A stretch of 64,000 nt of DNA from Treponema sp. (GTDB taxonomy: Bacteria > Spirochaetota > Spirochaetia > Treponematales > Treponemataceae). Below, one piece after another: positions 1 to 7,597 of this stretch. The notes beneath the pieces are model-generated. The model was not told where the DNA came from. It was given only the letters and a program-made list of their open reading frames with translations, and did not search any database. The position numbers and the translations under genes were made by a program. The DNA lies in assembly GCA_002749205.1 (NCBI GenBank), contig PDOP01000033.1:1-64000 (forward strand), in the 5' to 3' direction. Numbering within the stretch: the stretch's first letter is position 1; each line of letters starts with the position of its first letter.

Positions 1-1
1 G

Positions 2-88
2 GAAACGGCAAAGAAGCCAAGAAAGGCAACTTTGCAAAAAATAGCCAAAGCCTTGGATATTGAATTTGAACAGTTAGACATTTATTAG
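2..88 (+). CDS. C-terminal fragment of an XRE-family antitoxin (upstream copy)
   Basis: The window opens inside a reading frame whose last 28 codons encode the end of a helix-turn-helix antitoxin, closing with LDIY and TAG at 86-88. Bases 1-79 are identical to 766-844, inside the antitoxin at 509-988. This is therefore the tail of a second, tandem copy of the same toxin-antitoxin locus. Its short natural C terminus shows how the family normally ends, in contrast to the extended downstream copy. The rest of the gene lies outside the window. Confidence 0.75.
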   Translation, partial: ETAKKPRKATLQKIAKALDIEFEQLDIY

Positions 89-233
89 AGCCTTGTGTGC
101 AAAGAAAGTCGGAAAAAAGCCCGAGGGATGGTTCCCGAGCTTAGTCGAGGGAGAGCAACCGCGTAGTCGAAGGGGAGACGCCGCCTCATTATATTTTTTT
201 TATGTTCGGTTATAGATTTCAATAGCTGTTAGA
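89..233. repeat. GC-rich repeat-derived spacer between the two toxin-antitoxin copies
   Basis: No gene is visible here. The stretch contains short inverted repeats (GGGATGGTTCCC at 125-136) and ends with a GGGGAGACGCCGCCTCAT block. That block resembles the ends of the family C repeats at 24043-24236 and 31271-31457 and the motif at 1019-1045. It is more GC-rich than the surrounding sequence, which suggests a degenerate copy of family C. Confidence 0.4.
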
Positions 234-238
234 ATTGC

Positions 239-266
239 TTGACAAAACTTATAATATAAGTATAAT
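239..266 (+). promoter_or_regulatory. Sigma-70 promoter of the toxin-antitoxin operon
   Basis: TTGACA (239-244), a 16-base spacer, then TATAAT (261-266). The predicted +1 is base 273 or 274, which is the A of the most likely toxin start codon, so the transcript may have no leader. Confidence 0.7.
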
Positions 267-273
267 GCTTACT

Positions 274-525
274 ATGAAAGTTCAATGGAGCAAGAAATCA
301 CTCAAACAGTTGAGGAAACTTCCTGAGTCGGAACAGGAAAAGATATACATTAAAGGCAGTGATTTAAAAAACTTTCCGAATGTTGACAATGTAATACATT
401 TAACAAATCATAAATACAATTATCGATTAAGAGTAGGAAACTATCGTATATTATTTAATTTCAAATCGGTTATTAAGGTTATATCTATTGAGGAGGTTAA
501 AAAACGAAATGAGGGGACATACTAA
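274..525 (+). CDS. RelE/ParE (HigB-like) toxin of a type II toxin-antitoxin system
   Basis: This is an 83-residue basic protein of the RelE/ParE fold, probably a ribosome-dependent mRNA endonuclease if it follows the RelE/HigB branch. Visible hallmarks are the N-terminal strand MKVQWSKKS, a Lys/Arg-rich first helix (LKQLRKLP), the central strand motif YRLRVGNYRILF and the C-terminal IEEVKKRNEGTY. The frame stays open upstream (ATG at 265), but ATG 274 gives the family-typical start and sits at the predicted +1. The antitoxin gene overlaps its end by 17 bases, so the two are probably translationally coupled. The toxin-first order matches HigBA. Whether it cleaves mRNA cannot be told from sequence. 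Confidence 0.8.
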   Translation: MKVQWSKKSLKQLRKLPESEQEKIYIKGSDLKNFPNVDNVIHLTNHKYNYRLRVGNYRILFNFKSVIKVISIEEVKKRNEGTY

Positions 526-988
526 CACACAAATTATAAACGGAAAAAACGGCAAGCCGGCTTTTGCAGTAATTCCTTATGATATTTACCAAGAATTGTA
601 TAAACAAAAAGATAACGAGGATAATGTATATATTCCTGATGATGTCGTAGGAAGAATGATAATGGCAAAAAATACACCCGTTCAAGCGTGGCGAGAATAT
701 TTGGGATTTACACAAATTGAAATTGCAAAAAAGCTAAAAATATCACAAGCCGCTTACAGTCAGATGGAAACGGCAAAGAAGCCAAGAAAGGCAACTTTGC
801 AAAAAATAGCCAAAGCCTTGGATATTGAATTTGAACAGTTAGACGGGATGCTTCCCGCACTTCGGCAAGCGGTTATCGTGCTTCGACAAGCTCAGCAACC
901 GCCTGCCGAGGGAGGGGGTAGCGGAAAAACAATTGCCTTGTTTAAATTTTTAAGTAATCGAGGCTTTAGGGACGAAGACTCGATATAA
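509..988 (+). CDS. XRE-family antitoxin with a Phd-like N terminus and an abnormal C-terminal extension
   Basis: The partner of the toxin just upstream; expected to neutralise it and repress the operon. Residues 1-35 (around NGKPAFAVIPYDIYQELYKQ) resemble the start of Phd/YefM-like antitoxins. Residues about 60-112 form a helix-turn-helix (FTQIEIAKKLKISQAAYSQM). ATG 509 is preceded by AGGAGG at 491-496; a TTG at 488 is a less likely start. After the shared LD the upstream copy stops with IY, but this copy runs on for 47 residues of low-complexity sequence (ALRQAV, QQPPAEGGGSG) encoded by repeat DNA. This looks like a repeat insertion that removed the native stop. The HTH is intact, so the protein may still function. 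Confidence 0.8.
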   Translation: MRGHTNTQIINGKNGKPAFAVIPYDIYQELYKQKDNEDNVYIPDDVVGRMIMAKNTPVQAWREYLGFTQIEIAKKLKISQAAYSQMETAKKPRKATLQKIAKALDIEFEQLDGMLPALRQAVIVLRQAQQPPAEGGGSGKTIALFKFLSNRGFRDEDSI

Positions 989-1018
989 TTTAAAACCGGA
1001 AAAAAGGCAATTTTTTGT

Positions 1019-1045
1019 AGCGAGGGGGAGACCTCCCCCACCCAT
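1019..1045. repeat. Family C repeat end with GGGGGAG/CTCCCCC hairpin
   Basis: GGGGGAG (1024-1030) and CTCCCCC (1033-1039) form a perfect stem over a two-base gap. The block matches the ends of the repeats at 24236 and 31457. It lies between the convergent antitoxin and methyltransferase genes and might act as a transcription barrier. Confidence 0.4.
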
Positions 1046-1055
1046 ATTAAAAAAC

Positions 1056-1820
1056 CTATTTTCTTCCTATTAAAACCATAGTTCGAGCTTTTTCATTATA
1101 AGGAGAAAATTCAAAATCACCGTAAATTTCAACCGAAGCAAAACCCGCCTTCAAGACCAAGTCTTTTAACTCAACCGCCGAGTACAATCTCTGCACATAA
1201 GTATGGTCTGTTCGCCTGCCTTGCTCATCATACAAAACCCAATGCGACCGCAATCCTTCCCAAGCGCCTTCAACACTGAAGTCCGTAAGCACTGTAAGAT
1301 TATCCCTTTGAAACCATTCACCGGCGGTAAAATCTCTTATGGCAATCTCTTTACCGGTCATCTCCAAAATGAACCAACCGTTTTCCTGCAAAGATTCATA
1401 AATATTTTGCAGAATAAGCATATCCTCTTCAACAGTATTACAATATCCGAAACTGGTATACATACTTATTGCAACATCAAAAAAATCCTTTCGCACAAAT
1501 TTGCGCAAATCACCCTGCAAAAGCTCTATATCAACATTTTCATCATTTGCACTTTCTCGAGCCGCATTCAAAAACGGCAAAATTAAATCGACCCCTGTTA
1601 CGGCAGCCTTTCTGACTGCAAGCTCCACTGCAATCCTACCGGGACCACAACCTGCATCGAGAATTTTCACTCCCTGCCCGTCTTTTTCGCTCTTGCCTAT
1701 AATTTTTAAAATTGCCTCTGCAATGCCCGGAGCTTCCGCCCATCTTTTTGTATCAAAAATAACCGGTGCATAAGTTGCCCAAAAAGCTTCATTTTTAAAC
1801 CAATCTTTATTTTCTGTCAT
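1056..1820 (-). CDS. Class I SAM-dependent methyltransferase
   Basis: A cytoplasmic Rossmann-fold methyltransferase of 254 residues. The SAM-binding motif I is clear (LDAGCGPG, residues about 54-61), followed by the acidic end of strand 2 (TGVDL) and a motif II/III region (FFDVAISMYTSFGY). The substrate cannot be read from the sequence; the family includes small-molecule and ubiquinone/menaquinone-type methyltransferases. A GTG at 1826 is in frame, but ATG 1820 has GAGG five bases upstream, and it lies two bases beyond the stop of the DJ-1 gene. The two genes form an operon driven by the promoter at 2386-2414. Confidence 0.85.
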   Translation of the reverse strand: MTENKDWFKNEAFWATYAPVIFDTKRWAEAPGIAEAILKIIGKSEKDGQGVKILDAGCGPGRIAVELAVRKAAVTGVDLILPFLNAARESANDENVDIELLQGDLRKFVRKDFFDVAISMYTSFGYCNTVEEDMLILQNIYESLQENGWFILEMTGKEIAIRDFTAGEWFQRDNLTVLTDFSVEGAWEGLRSHWVLYDEQGRRTDHTYVQRLYSAVELKDLVLKAGFASVEIYGDFEFSPYNEKARTMVLIGRK

Positions 1821-1822
1821 AC

Positions 1823-2371
1823 TCACCTCGCCAAAACCGCATCCTTCACTTTTTTTAACCCCGTCTTGCCTGCAACCGCTTCAATTAACGCAAATGCAAA
1901 TTCCTCTGCGGCACCGGCCGCACATGCAGTAATAATATTTCCGTCCCTGACAACCCTCTTATCCGCACTCGCTTTTTTTGGCAAATCGGCATCCATTTTC
2001 GGATAACAAGTAAACTCCCTTCCTTCCAAAAGCCCCCACTTCGATAAAGCCAAAGCCGGAGTGGCACATATTGCCCCCACAATTCCGCCGGTTTTATTTA
2101 CCTCTAAAACAATATCCCTGACGGCATCACTATCGGCCAAAATTTCCGCATTCGGTAAACCACCGGGCAAAACAGCCATAAGCGGACTCTCTGCTTCAAG
2201 CTCCTGAACAGTTGTATCACATAAAACAGTTACTCCCCTAGAAGAGCTGACCGTCTTACCGGTAACACCTACAATCACCACATCAAAACCTGCCCGCCTC
2301 AAATAATCAATCGGAGTAATCGCCTCTACTTCTTCAAAACCTGTCGCCAAAAAAACAAAAACTTCTTTCAT
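1823..2371 (-). CDS. DJ-1/PfpI (ThiJ/YajL-like) family protein
   Basis: A 182-residue single-domain member of the DJ-1 superfamily (class I glutamine amidotransferase-like fold). The nucleophile-elbow cysteine is Cys102 in GAICATPALAL, and the acidic partner lies in GFEEVEAI near residue 14. This is the arrangement seen in YajL and human DJ-1, proteins linked to oxidative and carbonyl stress and, disputably, deglycation. The start has GGAGGG just upstream. It is the first gene of a two-gene operon with the methyltransferase. The exact activity is unknown. Confidence 0.88.
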   Translation of the reverse strand: MKEVFVFLATGFEEVEAITPIDYLRRAGFDVVIVGVTGKTVSSSRGVTVLCDTTVQELEAESPLMAVLPGGLPNAEILADSDAVRDIVLEVNKTGGIVGAICATPALALSKWGLLEGREFTCYPKMDADLPKKASADKRVVRDGNIITACAAGAAEEFAFALIEAVAGKTGLKKVKDAVLAR

Positions 2372-2385
2372 AGCACCCTCCGTCC

Positions 2386-2414
2386 ATTCTAAACCTTTTG
2401 AATAAAACTGTCAA
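2386..2414 (-). promoter_or_regulatory. Promoter of the DJ-1/methyltransferase operon
   Basis: On the minus strand, TTGACA (2414-2409), a 17-base spacer and TAGAAT (2391-2386), 15 bases ahead of the start codon. Confidence 0.7.
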
Positions 2415-2442
2415 GAAAAGCATTTATAAAGAAAAGTACCTA

Positions 2443-2640
2443 AGCAAAGTGCTTTTAGCACTTTGCTCGGGCAACCCGACCGGCTCGCATAATTTTCCGC
2501 CCTTTAACTGAACTGGTTTCAAAGACGCTTTTCCCTCCTCATCAAAGGTCTTTACTGATTTTTCTTAATCGGGCGGAAAGATAGACTTCGCCGGTTAAAA
2601 TCAGATTAAGCGTGTTTGAAAAAACAGGCAGGATTTCTGA
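2443..2640 (+). repeat. Covarying structured repeat, copy A1
   Basis: It begins with a perfect copy-specific hairpin (AGCAAAGTGC/GCACTTTGCT, 2443-2467), then the AACCC signature. Stem P1 is ACCGGC (2479-2484) with GCCGGT (2590-2595). Stem P2 is TTTTCCGCCC with GGGCGGAAAG (2571-2580). It ends with the CAGGCAGGATTTCTG block. It fills the gap between the DJ-1 gene start and the end of the next gene; no ORF is convincing here. Confidence 0.75.
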
Positions 2641-2663
2641 GCTTCACAGCCCGCCCCTGCAAA

Positions 2664-4424
2664 CTAATATGCAAACTGAACACCGAGTTTAATATAATGT
2701 TTAAACTCTTTGCCCTTTGCATTATTTCTCCATTGTGCAAGCTGTTTATCGGCTTCTGCTTTTACATTTGCCTCTCCTACACCCGCATCTTCGATATCTT
2801 TGTCAATCCAAGGCTTTGAAGTAGAACTTATATAGTAGATATTTTTATTTATACCCGGATTGATATCAGCCTCAAAAACATAGCCGAATGTAAACTCCAT
2901 GTAACCGCCGCTTCGCTTAATCGGCAACCTGCAAGTAACATCAAGCCCCAATTGATTTATATACTCGATTGTTTTTTGCTTTAAAAAAGGCGTAGAATAC
3001 AAAAACGTATGCTTCCTGTGATTAAAATCATCATCACCATCATTTGCTTTATCGATTGTGGCATGATTTGAAATAGAGCCGTCTGTCGCATAAGGTTTGG
3101 TCATATACTTGAGTTTAAATAATAAGTCCTCTATGCTTTCGGTTACATTTCCGTGCCGAATAAATGTATTGGTTAAGCCTATCCTTAAACCGTGAACGGG
3201 CTTAAAAATTAGCTTTAGATTTATCCTGTCGGAATTCGGCTCTAAGTTAGCCCCAAGAGGAATTCCGTCATGTGTGTAATCATCATAATTTGGTTTATCA
3301 ATGCCGGAATTAGAATAATGCGTATAAGCATAAGGCGTAACAAAAGTGTAGTCAAGCCCAATTCTCTCAAACCAATGTGTTTCCGGCATGGTGTAAGACA
3401 CTCCAAACTCGCCTGCCATACGCACCTTTGCGTCTTTTTTAAACTTTACAATTTCGTTAAAACCAATATCGTCCGCGTAAAGTGCTCCGTCTATGCGCAA
3501 CCCGGGAATCGGCTTTATCGTAAACTTGGCTCCGATAAAGCTGTTATCCGGAAAGTCGTACATACCCTGACTTACAAAAAATGCCGAAAACGGAATAAAA
3601 TACAGAGGCTCAAATCTCTGCCCGTAAATAACGGCATCCATTATCCCGAATGAAAGCCAGTGAAGCGGCCTTATATCCAGAGAATGAGCAGACAAGAATT
3701 TGCGCGGAGTTTTTTCTTTATCCTTATTATCCATTGCCGTCAAAGTCAAAAAACTCTGCGAAAACGAAAAGAACTCTTTATTTATAACAAAATTAAACTG
3801 CCCTTGATGAGGGGCTCTCTTATTAACGAATATACCGTTGTCGTGAAACGGACCGTAAGAAGTCCTGGCAATTGCCGCAGTAAAATAATAAGTAGAATTT
3901 CCGACACCGATACCCGAATTAAACATTGGCAAAATATAGAATTTTTTCGAGCCGACATCATCTGCGGCAAGGTCTCTTTTTGAATAATAATACTTAGGCG
4001 AAACCTCTTCTTTAGGAACTTTGTTTGTAAGGTAAAAACTCATCTGCCCCGAAATTGATAAAAGCTCATGCAGTTTATAATTCACTTCAAGTAAGGGGGC
4101 CATATCCAACTGCCTTCTTTTATCCGGCACTTTAAAACCAATCGACATTTTCCCGCCGACATGTACTGCCCTGCCGAATATTCTTTTTTGATGCTCTTCG
4201 GCTACTTTTCGTTGTCCTGCATCACCTACTTCCATTACAATTTTCAATATCCGCTCAATTTCCTGCAAAGGATAAGGTCTTACTGCCGGCACATAATTTA
4301 TAATTCCGATGTTTTCCCATACGGTTAAATCTTCATAGAAAGGATCAAATATGTCGACAGGAGTTTGCGCAAAACAAAGTGAAACAAAAAAAAGAAATAA
4401 AATAAATGCGGATATTTTTTTCAT
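2664..4424 (-). CDS. Exported, probably outer-membrane beta-barrel protein of unknown function
   Basis: A 586-residue protein that I cannot assign to a named family. A signal peptide is visible (MKKISAFILFLFFVSLCFA, cleavage predicted before QTPV). The mature N terminus (about 50 residues) has an aromatic, SLH-like/Wzi-like character (FYEDLTVWENIGIINY). The remainder is rich in alternating polar/aromatic strands and Gly, and the protein ends in a Tyr-terminated strand (YIKLGVQFAY), typical of outer-membrane barrels. ATG 4424 has GGAG five bases upstream; the open frame to 4466 reaches back over the promoter. It is monocistronic, with divergent tnaA upstream. A Wzi-like role in envelope or polysaccharide anchoring is only a guess. 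Confidence 0.65.
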   Translation of the reverse strand: MKKISAFILFLFFVSLCFAQTPVDIFDPFYEDLTVWENIGIINYVPAVRPYPLQEIERILKIVMEVGDAGQRKVAEEHQKRIFGRAVHVGGKMSIGFKVPDKRRQLDMAPLLEVNYKLHELLSISGQMSFYLTNKVPKEEVSPKYYYSKRDLAADDVGSKKFYILPMFNSGIGVGNSTYYFTAAIARTSYGPFHDNGIFVNKRAPHQGQFNFVINKEFFSFSQSFLTLTAMDNKDKEKTPRKFLSAHSLDIRPLHWLSFGIMDAVIYGQRFEPLYFIPFSAFFVSQGMYDFPDNSFIGAKFTIKPIPGLRIDGALYADDIGFNEIVKFKKDAKVRMAGEFGVSYTMPETHWFERIGLDYTFVTPYAYTHYSNSGIDKPNYDDYTHDGIPLGANLEPNSDRINLKLIFKPVHGLRIGLTNTFIRHGNVTESIEDLLFKLKYMTKPYATDGSISNHATIDKANDGDDDFNHRKHTFLYSTPFLKQKTIEYINQLGLDVTCRLPIKRSGGYMEFTFGYVFEADINPGINKNIYYISSTSKPWIDKDIEDAGVGEANVKAEADKQLAQWRNNAKGKEFKHYIKLGVQFAY

Positions 4425-4455
4425 TGGAACTCCATTAAATTCAACTAATATTTGG

Positions 4456-4484
4456 AGTTTATACATTTATCCTCGATTTGTCAA
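4456..4484 (-). promoter_or_regulatory. Promoter of the exported-protein gene
   Basis: Minus strand TTGACA (4484-4479), a 17-base spacer and TAAACT (4461-4456). Confidence 0.7.
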
Positions 4485-4508
4485 GGGAATAACCTCTTCT
4501 CAAAACCG

Positions 4509-4740
4509 TCAGAAAACCTGGCGAATATGAATTTTATTTTCCCTGATTTTAAGCCGGACGGTATCCTTTATCTCGATTACTCTAAACAAAAAAGGCGGTT
4601 GGAGCTTTAGCGGAAAACGCCGCTCGTCTTTTTTAATAAAAGAGATAAAGATTTAAGTCCGGCGAGGGGTTGAGAGCAAAAAAGTGTTGCCTATATTTTA
4701 CTTTCCCATACTGTAAACAAAGGCAACACTTTTTTAGCGA
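4509..4740 (-). repeat. Covarying structured repeat, copy B1 (inverted orientation)
   Basis: The reverse complement matches copies A1-A12. P1 is GCCGGAC (4553-4559) with GTCCGGC (4657-4663), and P2 pairs ATCCTTTATCTC with GAGATAAAGAT. The loop has the GGTTGGAGC core. A copy-specific hairpin, AAAAAGTGTTGCCT (4679-4692) with AGGCAACACTTTTT (4721-4734), closes the element and could be a bidirectional terminator. It occupies the divergent intergenic region in front of tnaA. Confidence 0.75.
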
Positions 4741-4751
4741 TAAATTTATTA

Positions 4752-4780
4752 TTGACAAGCATCGGATAATAAGCTACAAT
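4752..4780 (+). promoter_or_regulatory. tnaA promoter
   Basis: TTGACA (4752-4757), a 17-base spacer and TACAAT (4775-4780). The start codon at 4809 follows a GGAGG at 4798-4802. I see no TnaC-like leader peptide or Rho-type control region such as precedes tnaA in enterobacteria. Confidence 0.75.
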
Positions 4781-4808
4781 TGCGCAAGAAATTTACCGGA
4801 GGTTTTTT

Positions 4809-6188
4809 ATGAAAAAATATGTTGCCGAGCCTTTTAGAATTAAAATGGTTGAGCGGATTAAAATGACAACAAAAGACGAGCGTGCCGAAAAAATTAAAGC
4901 GGCGAAGTACAACCTTTTTAATTTAGCGGCAGAAGATGTTTATATCGACTTACTTACCGATTCAGGTACAAATGCGATGAGCTCGACTCAGTGGGCAGGG
5001 GTTATGAACGGCGATGAAGCTTATGCAGGCGGAAAAAGTTATTTTAAGCTGGTCGATGCAGGCAGGGATATTTTTAATTATAAGTTTATTCAGCCCGTAC
5101 ATCAGGGGCGAGCTGCAGAAAAAGTTTTGTTCCCGCTACTTTTGGGCAAGGGCAAATTTGCAATTTCAAATATGTTTTTTGATACAACCAGAGCTCATGT
5201 CGAAATTGCAGGAGCCAGAGCAATTGACTGCGTTGTAAAAGAGGCAAAGCAACCTTCTGTCCGTGCCGATTTTAAGGGCAATATGGATGTGGCAAGACTT
5301 GAAGAAGAAATAAAAAAATGCGGTGCAGAAAATGTCGGCGTAATCGTGATGACAATTACAAACAATTCCGCAGGCGGTCAACCTGTTTCGATTGCAAATA
5401 TGCGTGAAGTTTCAGCCGTTGCAAAAAAATACAATATTCCGCTTTCAATCGATGCGGCACGGTTTGCCGAAAATGCGTATTTTATAAAACAGCGCGAAAG
5501 CGAATTCAAAAATACGTCAATCAAAGCGATTACCCTTGAAATGTTTAAGTATGCGGATATGTTTACAATGAGTGCCAAAAAAGATGCAATCGTAAATATG
5601 GGCGGTTTAATCGGAATTAAGGACAACGAAGCTCTTTATCAAAAAATAAAGGGAAACTGCATTTCGTTTGAAGGCTTTACCACTTACGGAGGTCTTTCAG
5701 GACGCGACCTTGAGTGTTTGGCTCTCGGGCTTTACGAAGGTATTGACGAAGACTTTTTGCGTTATCGCATTGGGCAGATGGAATATCTTGCGGGGCTTCT
5801 CGATGATGCCGGTATAAGCTATCAAGCCCCTGTAGGCGGACACGGTCTTTTCATTGATGCGCAAGCTATGTTGCCGCACTTAAAATACACCGACTACCCG
5901 GGTCAGGCGCTTGCCATCGAGCTTTACCTTGAAGCAGGAATCCGCGGCTGCGATATTGGCTCGTATATGCTGGGTAACAACCCTGACACCGGCGAGCAGT
6001 TAAAATCTGAGTTTGAGTTTACACGCCTTGCAATTCCACGCCGAGTTTACACTCAAGCACATCTGGATATAATTGCCGAAGCTCTTATAAATATCAAAAA
6101 GAACGCCTCGAGTGTGCCGGGGTATAAAATCATTTGGGAACCGCCAATTTTAAGGCATTTCCAAGCCCATCTTGAACCAACAAAATAA
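4809..6188 (+). CDS. tnaA: Tryptophanase (tryptophan indole-lyase)
   Basis: A PLP-dependent beta-eliminating lyase that splits tryptophan into indole, pyruvate and ammonia; cytosolic. The 459 residues are collinear with TnaA and tyrosine phenol-lyase. Landmarks are PAEPFRI-like N terminus, [12 protein letters not shown] (about 48-59), VHQGRAAE for PLP phosphate, and MSAKKD, in which Lys258 should form the Schiff base. At the position of the substrate-specific Arg381 of tyrosine phenol-lyase (VRSMERG), this protein has Ile383 (IRGCDIG), as in TnaA, and GSYMLG follows as in TnaA. This favours tryptophan. It is monocistronic and followed by repeat A2. No TnaB-type permease is adjacent. Confidence 0.88.
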   Translation: MKKYVAEPFRIKMVERIKMTTKDERAEKIKAAKYNLFNLAAEDVYIDLLTDSGTNAMSSTQWAGVMNGDEAYAGGKSYFKLVDAGRDIFNYKFIQPVHQGRAAEKVLFPLLLGKGKFAISNMFFDTTRAHVEIAGARAIDCVVKEAKQPSVRADFKGNMDVARLEEEIKKCGAENVGVIVMTITNNSAGGQPVSIANMREVSAVAKKYNIPLSIDAARFAENAYFIKQRESEFKNTSIKAITLEMFKYADMFTMSAKKDAIVNMGGLIGIKDNEALYQKIKGNCISFEGFTTYGGLSGRDLECLALGLYEGIDEDFLRYRIGQMEYLAGLLDDAGISYQAPVGGHGLFIDAQAMLPHLKYTDYPGQALAIELYLEAGIRGCDIGSYMLGNNPDTGEQLKSEFEFTRLAIPRRVYTQAHLDIIAEALINIKKNASSVPGYKIIWEPPILRHFQAHLEPTK

Positions 6189-6196
6189 ACCAATTA

Positions 6197-6406
6197 AAGA
6201 TGCAAGTGTTTTACACTTGCATCTTGCAACCCGACGGGCGCGCATAATCTTTCGACCTTTTCTTAAAATGTGTTTTAATCGACTCTTTTCCCTTTCGGTC
6301 AAAGGTCTTTTCCGTGCATCACAATCGGTCGAAAGGATAGACGCAACCCGTCCAAATCAGCCAAAAATATTATGCTTAACAGGCCGGTTTTCTGCTTAAA
6401 AACCAC
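6197..6406 (+). repeat. Covarying structured repeat, copy A2
   Basis: It starts nine bases after tnaA with a perfect hairpin, AAGATGCAAGTG/CACTTGCATCTT (6197-6225). P1 is GACGGG (6233-6238) with CCCGTC (6347-6352). P2 is CTTTCGACC (6249-6257) with GGTCGAAAG (6327-6335). It ends in the CCGGTTTTCTGCTTAAA block. It fills the convergent gap between tnaA and the next gene. Confidence 0.8.
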
Positions 6407-6501
6407 CCTCTACACAATCATTTATTTAAAACAAAAAAGCCGGTATGCCAACCTTTTATCGGGCAGGCAAAACCGACCTTAATTTTAAGCGGGTCGTTTT
6501 A

Positions 6502-7098
6502 TTAAAATAAATTTTTTAATACTGAGCCGCCCATGTCCAATAAGTCGTCTTTTATATCGCCGTCTCCGTCTTTGTCCAAAAGACTTGCAAACGCATTCAT
6601 TTCTTTCGGGGCTTTTTTCTCTATTTCTTTACCGGCACCGGTAAGCATCGAAACAAGCGAAGAAACATCCATGCCGTTTTCTTTTTTTTGCTTGCCGATA
6701 AATCCCATAACAAAAGGTGCAATTTGTGCTATTAAGTTTGTAACACTGCCTGTGTCCATACCCGAAGCGTTTGCTATCATTTGTGCGGCGGGCCCGAGTT
6801 TATTTCCCAAAACATGTTTCAAAATCCCCTGCCCCATTGAGGTTGTTTTTGAGCTTCCCAACAAATCTGTAACATTGTCGAAAATAGAGCCTTCATGATC
6901 TTTATCCAGCGCATTTGAAAGAGCTTCTGCCTCTTTTTCACTTTTTGTTGCATTGTTTGCCAATGCTTTTACCAAAAGCGGAACTGCCATCGATGTTGCC
7001 GTTTTTACTTTGTCTTCATCTGTATTCAAAGAAGAGCTTAAAGCCCCGAATGCCTTAGAGCCAAGTTGTGAAAGAATTCCATCCATTAAATCTGCCAT
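6502..7098 (-). CDS. DUF937-family protein with an EF-hand-like loop
   Basis: A 198-residue, mostly helical, Ala/Gly/Leu-rich cytoplasmic protein matching the DUF937 pattern (MDGILSQLGSKAFGALSS followed by long amphipathic helices). Its function is unknown. Near the C terminus (about 175-186) DKDGDGDIKDDL is a canonical 12-residue EF-hand/dockerin-type calcium-binding loop, so calcium binding is plausible. The start has AGGAGAAAAA just upstream. It is monocistronic and convergent with tnaA. Confidence 0.75.
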   Translation of the reverse strand: MADLMDGILSQLGSKAFGALSSSLNTDEDKVKTATSMAVPLLVKALANNATKSEKEAEALSNALDKDHEGSIFDNVTDLLGSSKTTSMGQGILKHVLGNKLGPAAQMIANASGMDTGSVTNLIAQIAPFVMGFIGKQKKENGMDVSSLVSMLTGAGKEIEKKAPKEMNAFASLLDKDGDGDIKDDLLDMGGSVLKNLF

Positions 7099-7146
7099 TT
7101 ATTTTTCTCCTAAAATAAAATTAAGTTTAATACTAAACCGAATTTG

Positions 7147-7175
7147 AATATACGAATTTTTGAAAATTATTTCAA
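7147..7175 (-). promoter_or_regulatory. Promoter of the DUF937 gene
   Basis: Minus strand TTGAAA (7175-7170), a 17-base spacer and TATATT (7152-7147). Confidence 0.55.
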
Positions 7176-7281
7176 GTTAAAATCAAATTTTATTTTTAGT
7201 CATCTTAAAAGACAGGCTTTAAGCTTTGTACCGGCTCGAAGTAATACGGTAAAATTATTATTAAATTTGTAAAAATAAAAC

Positions 7282-7310
7282 TTGACATAAAAATTTTTAC
7301 CTGTTATAAT
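7282..7310 (+). promoter_or_regulatory. Promoter of chemoreceptor 1 and its leader
   Basis: Consensus TTGACA (7282-7287), 17-base spacer, TATAAT (7305-7310). It is homologous to the promoter at 44784-44812. The predicted +1 is 7317 or 7318, giving a leader of about 280 bases. Confidence 0.8.
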
Positions 7311-7317
7311 TCCGTAA

Positions 7318-7572
7318 ATGAAAGAATATAATTTTCCGAATATAAAACATTATCGAAAACATTATATAAAAAATTTTCTTTCCTCTAATCTAATTTATGA
7401 TAGATGTCAATACAATAAATGTTATATAAAGGTTACCCCCCCGAAATTTTTTAAAACAATTAGGCGCCTCTATTTTTGCATCATAAAATTTTTTCATTTC
7501 AAAAGTGAATTTAAAAATCGGTTTCCCGTAAGTATACAAAATATTTATCAAGAAATTATAATTCTGTTATAA
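7318..7572 (+). CDS. Possible leader ORF upstream of chemoreceptor 1, containing a poly-C tract
   Basis: An 84-codon frame whose ATG coincides with the predicted +1 and whose stop lies 25 bases before the chemoreceptor start. It is Lys/Tyr/Phe-rich and resembles no known protein. It contains C7 at 7436-7442, read as VTPPKFFKTI. A homologous but shorter leader frame precedes chemoreceptor 3. It may be a regulatory leader peptide rather than a functional protein, or it may be untranslated. Confidence 0.3.
   Translation: MKEYNFPNIKHYRKHYIKNFLSSNLIYDRCQYNKCYIKVTPPKFFKTIRRLYFCIIKFFHFKSEFKNRFPVSIQNIYQEIIILL
7436..7442 (+). repeat. Poly-C tract (C7) in the chemoreceptor 1 leader
   Basis: Seven cytosines in GGTTAC(7)GAAATTTTTT. 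The homologous site before chemoreceptor 3 has eleven. Homopolymeric G/C tracts are classical slipped-strand sites, and poly-G tracts near tpr promoters vary in T. pallidum. Confidence 0.8.
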
Positions 7573-7597
7573 ACCATTTTAAAAGGAGATTAAAAAA

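Noticed and set aside
4809..6188. Tyrosine phenol-lyase
   Set aside because: The substrate-specific Arg of that enzyme is replaced by Ile383, and GSYMLG follows as in tryptophanase.
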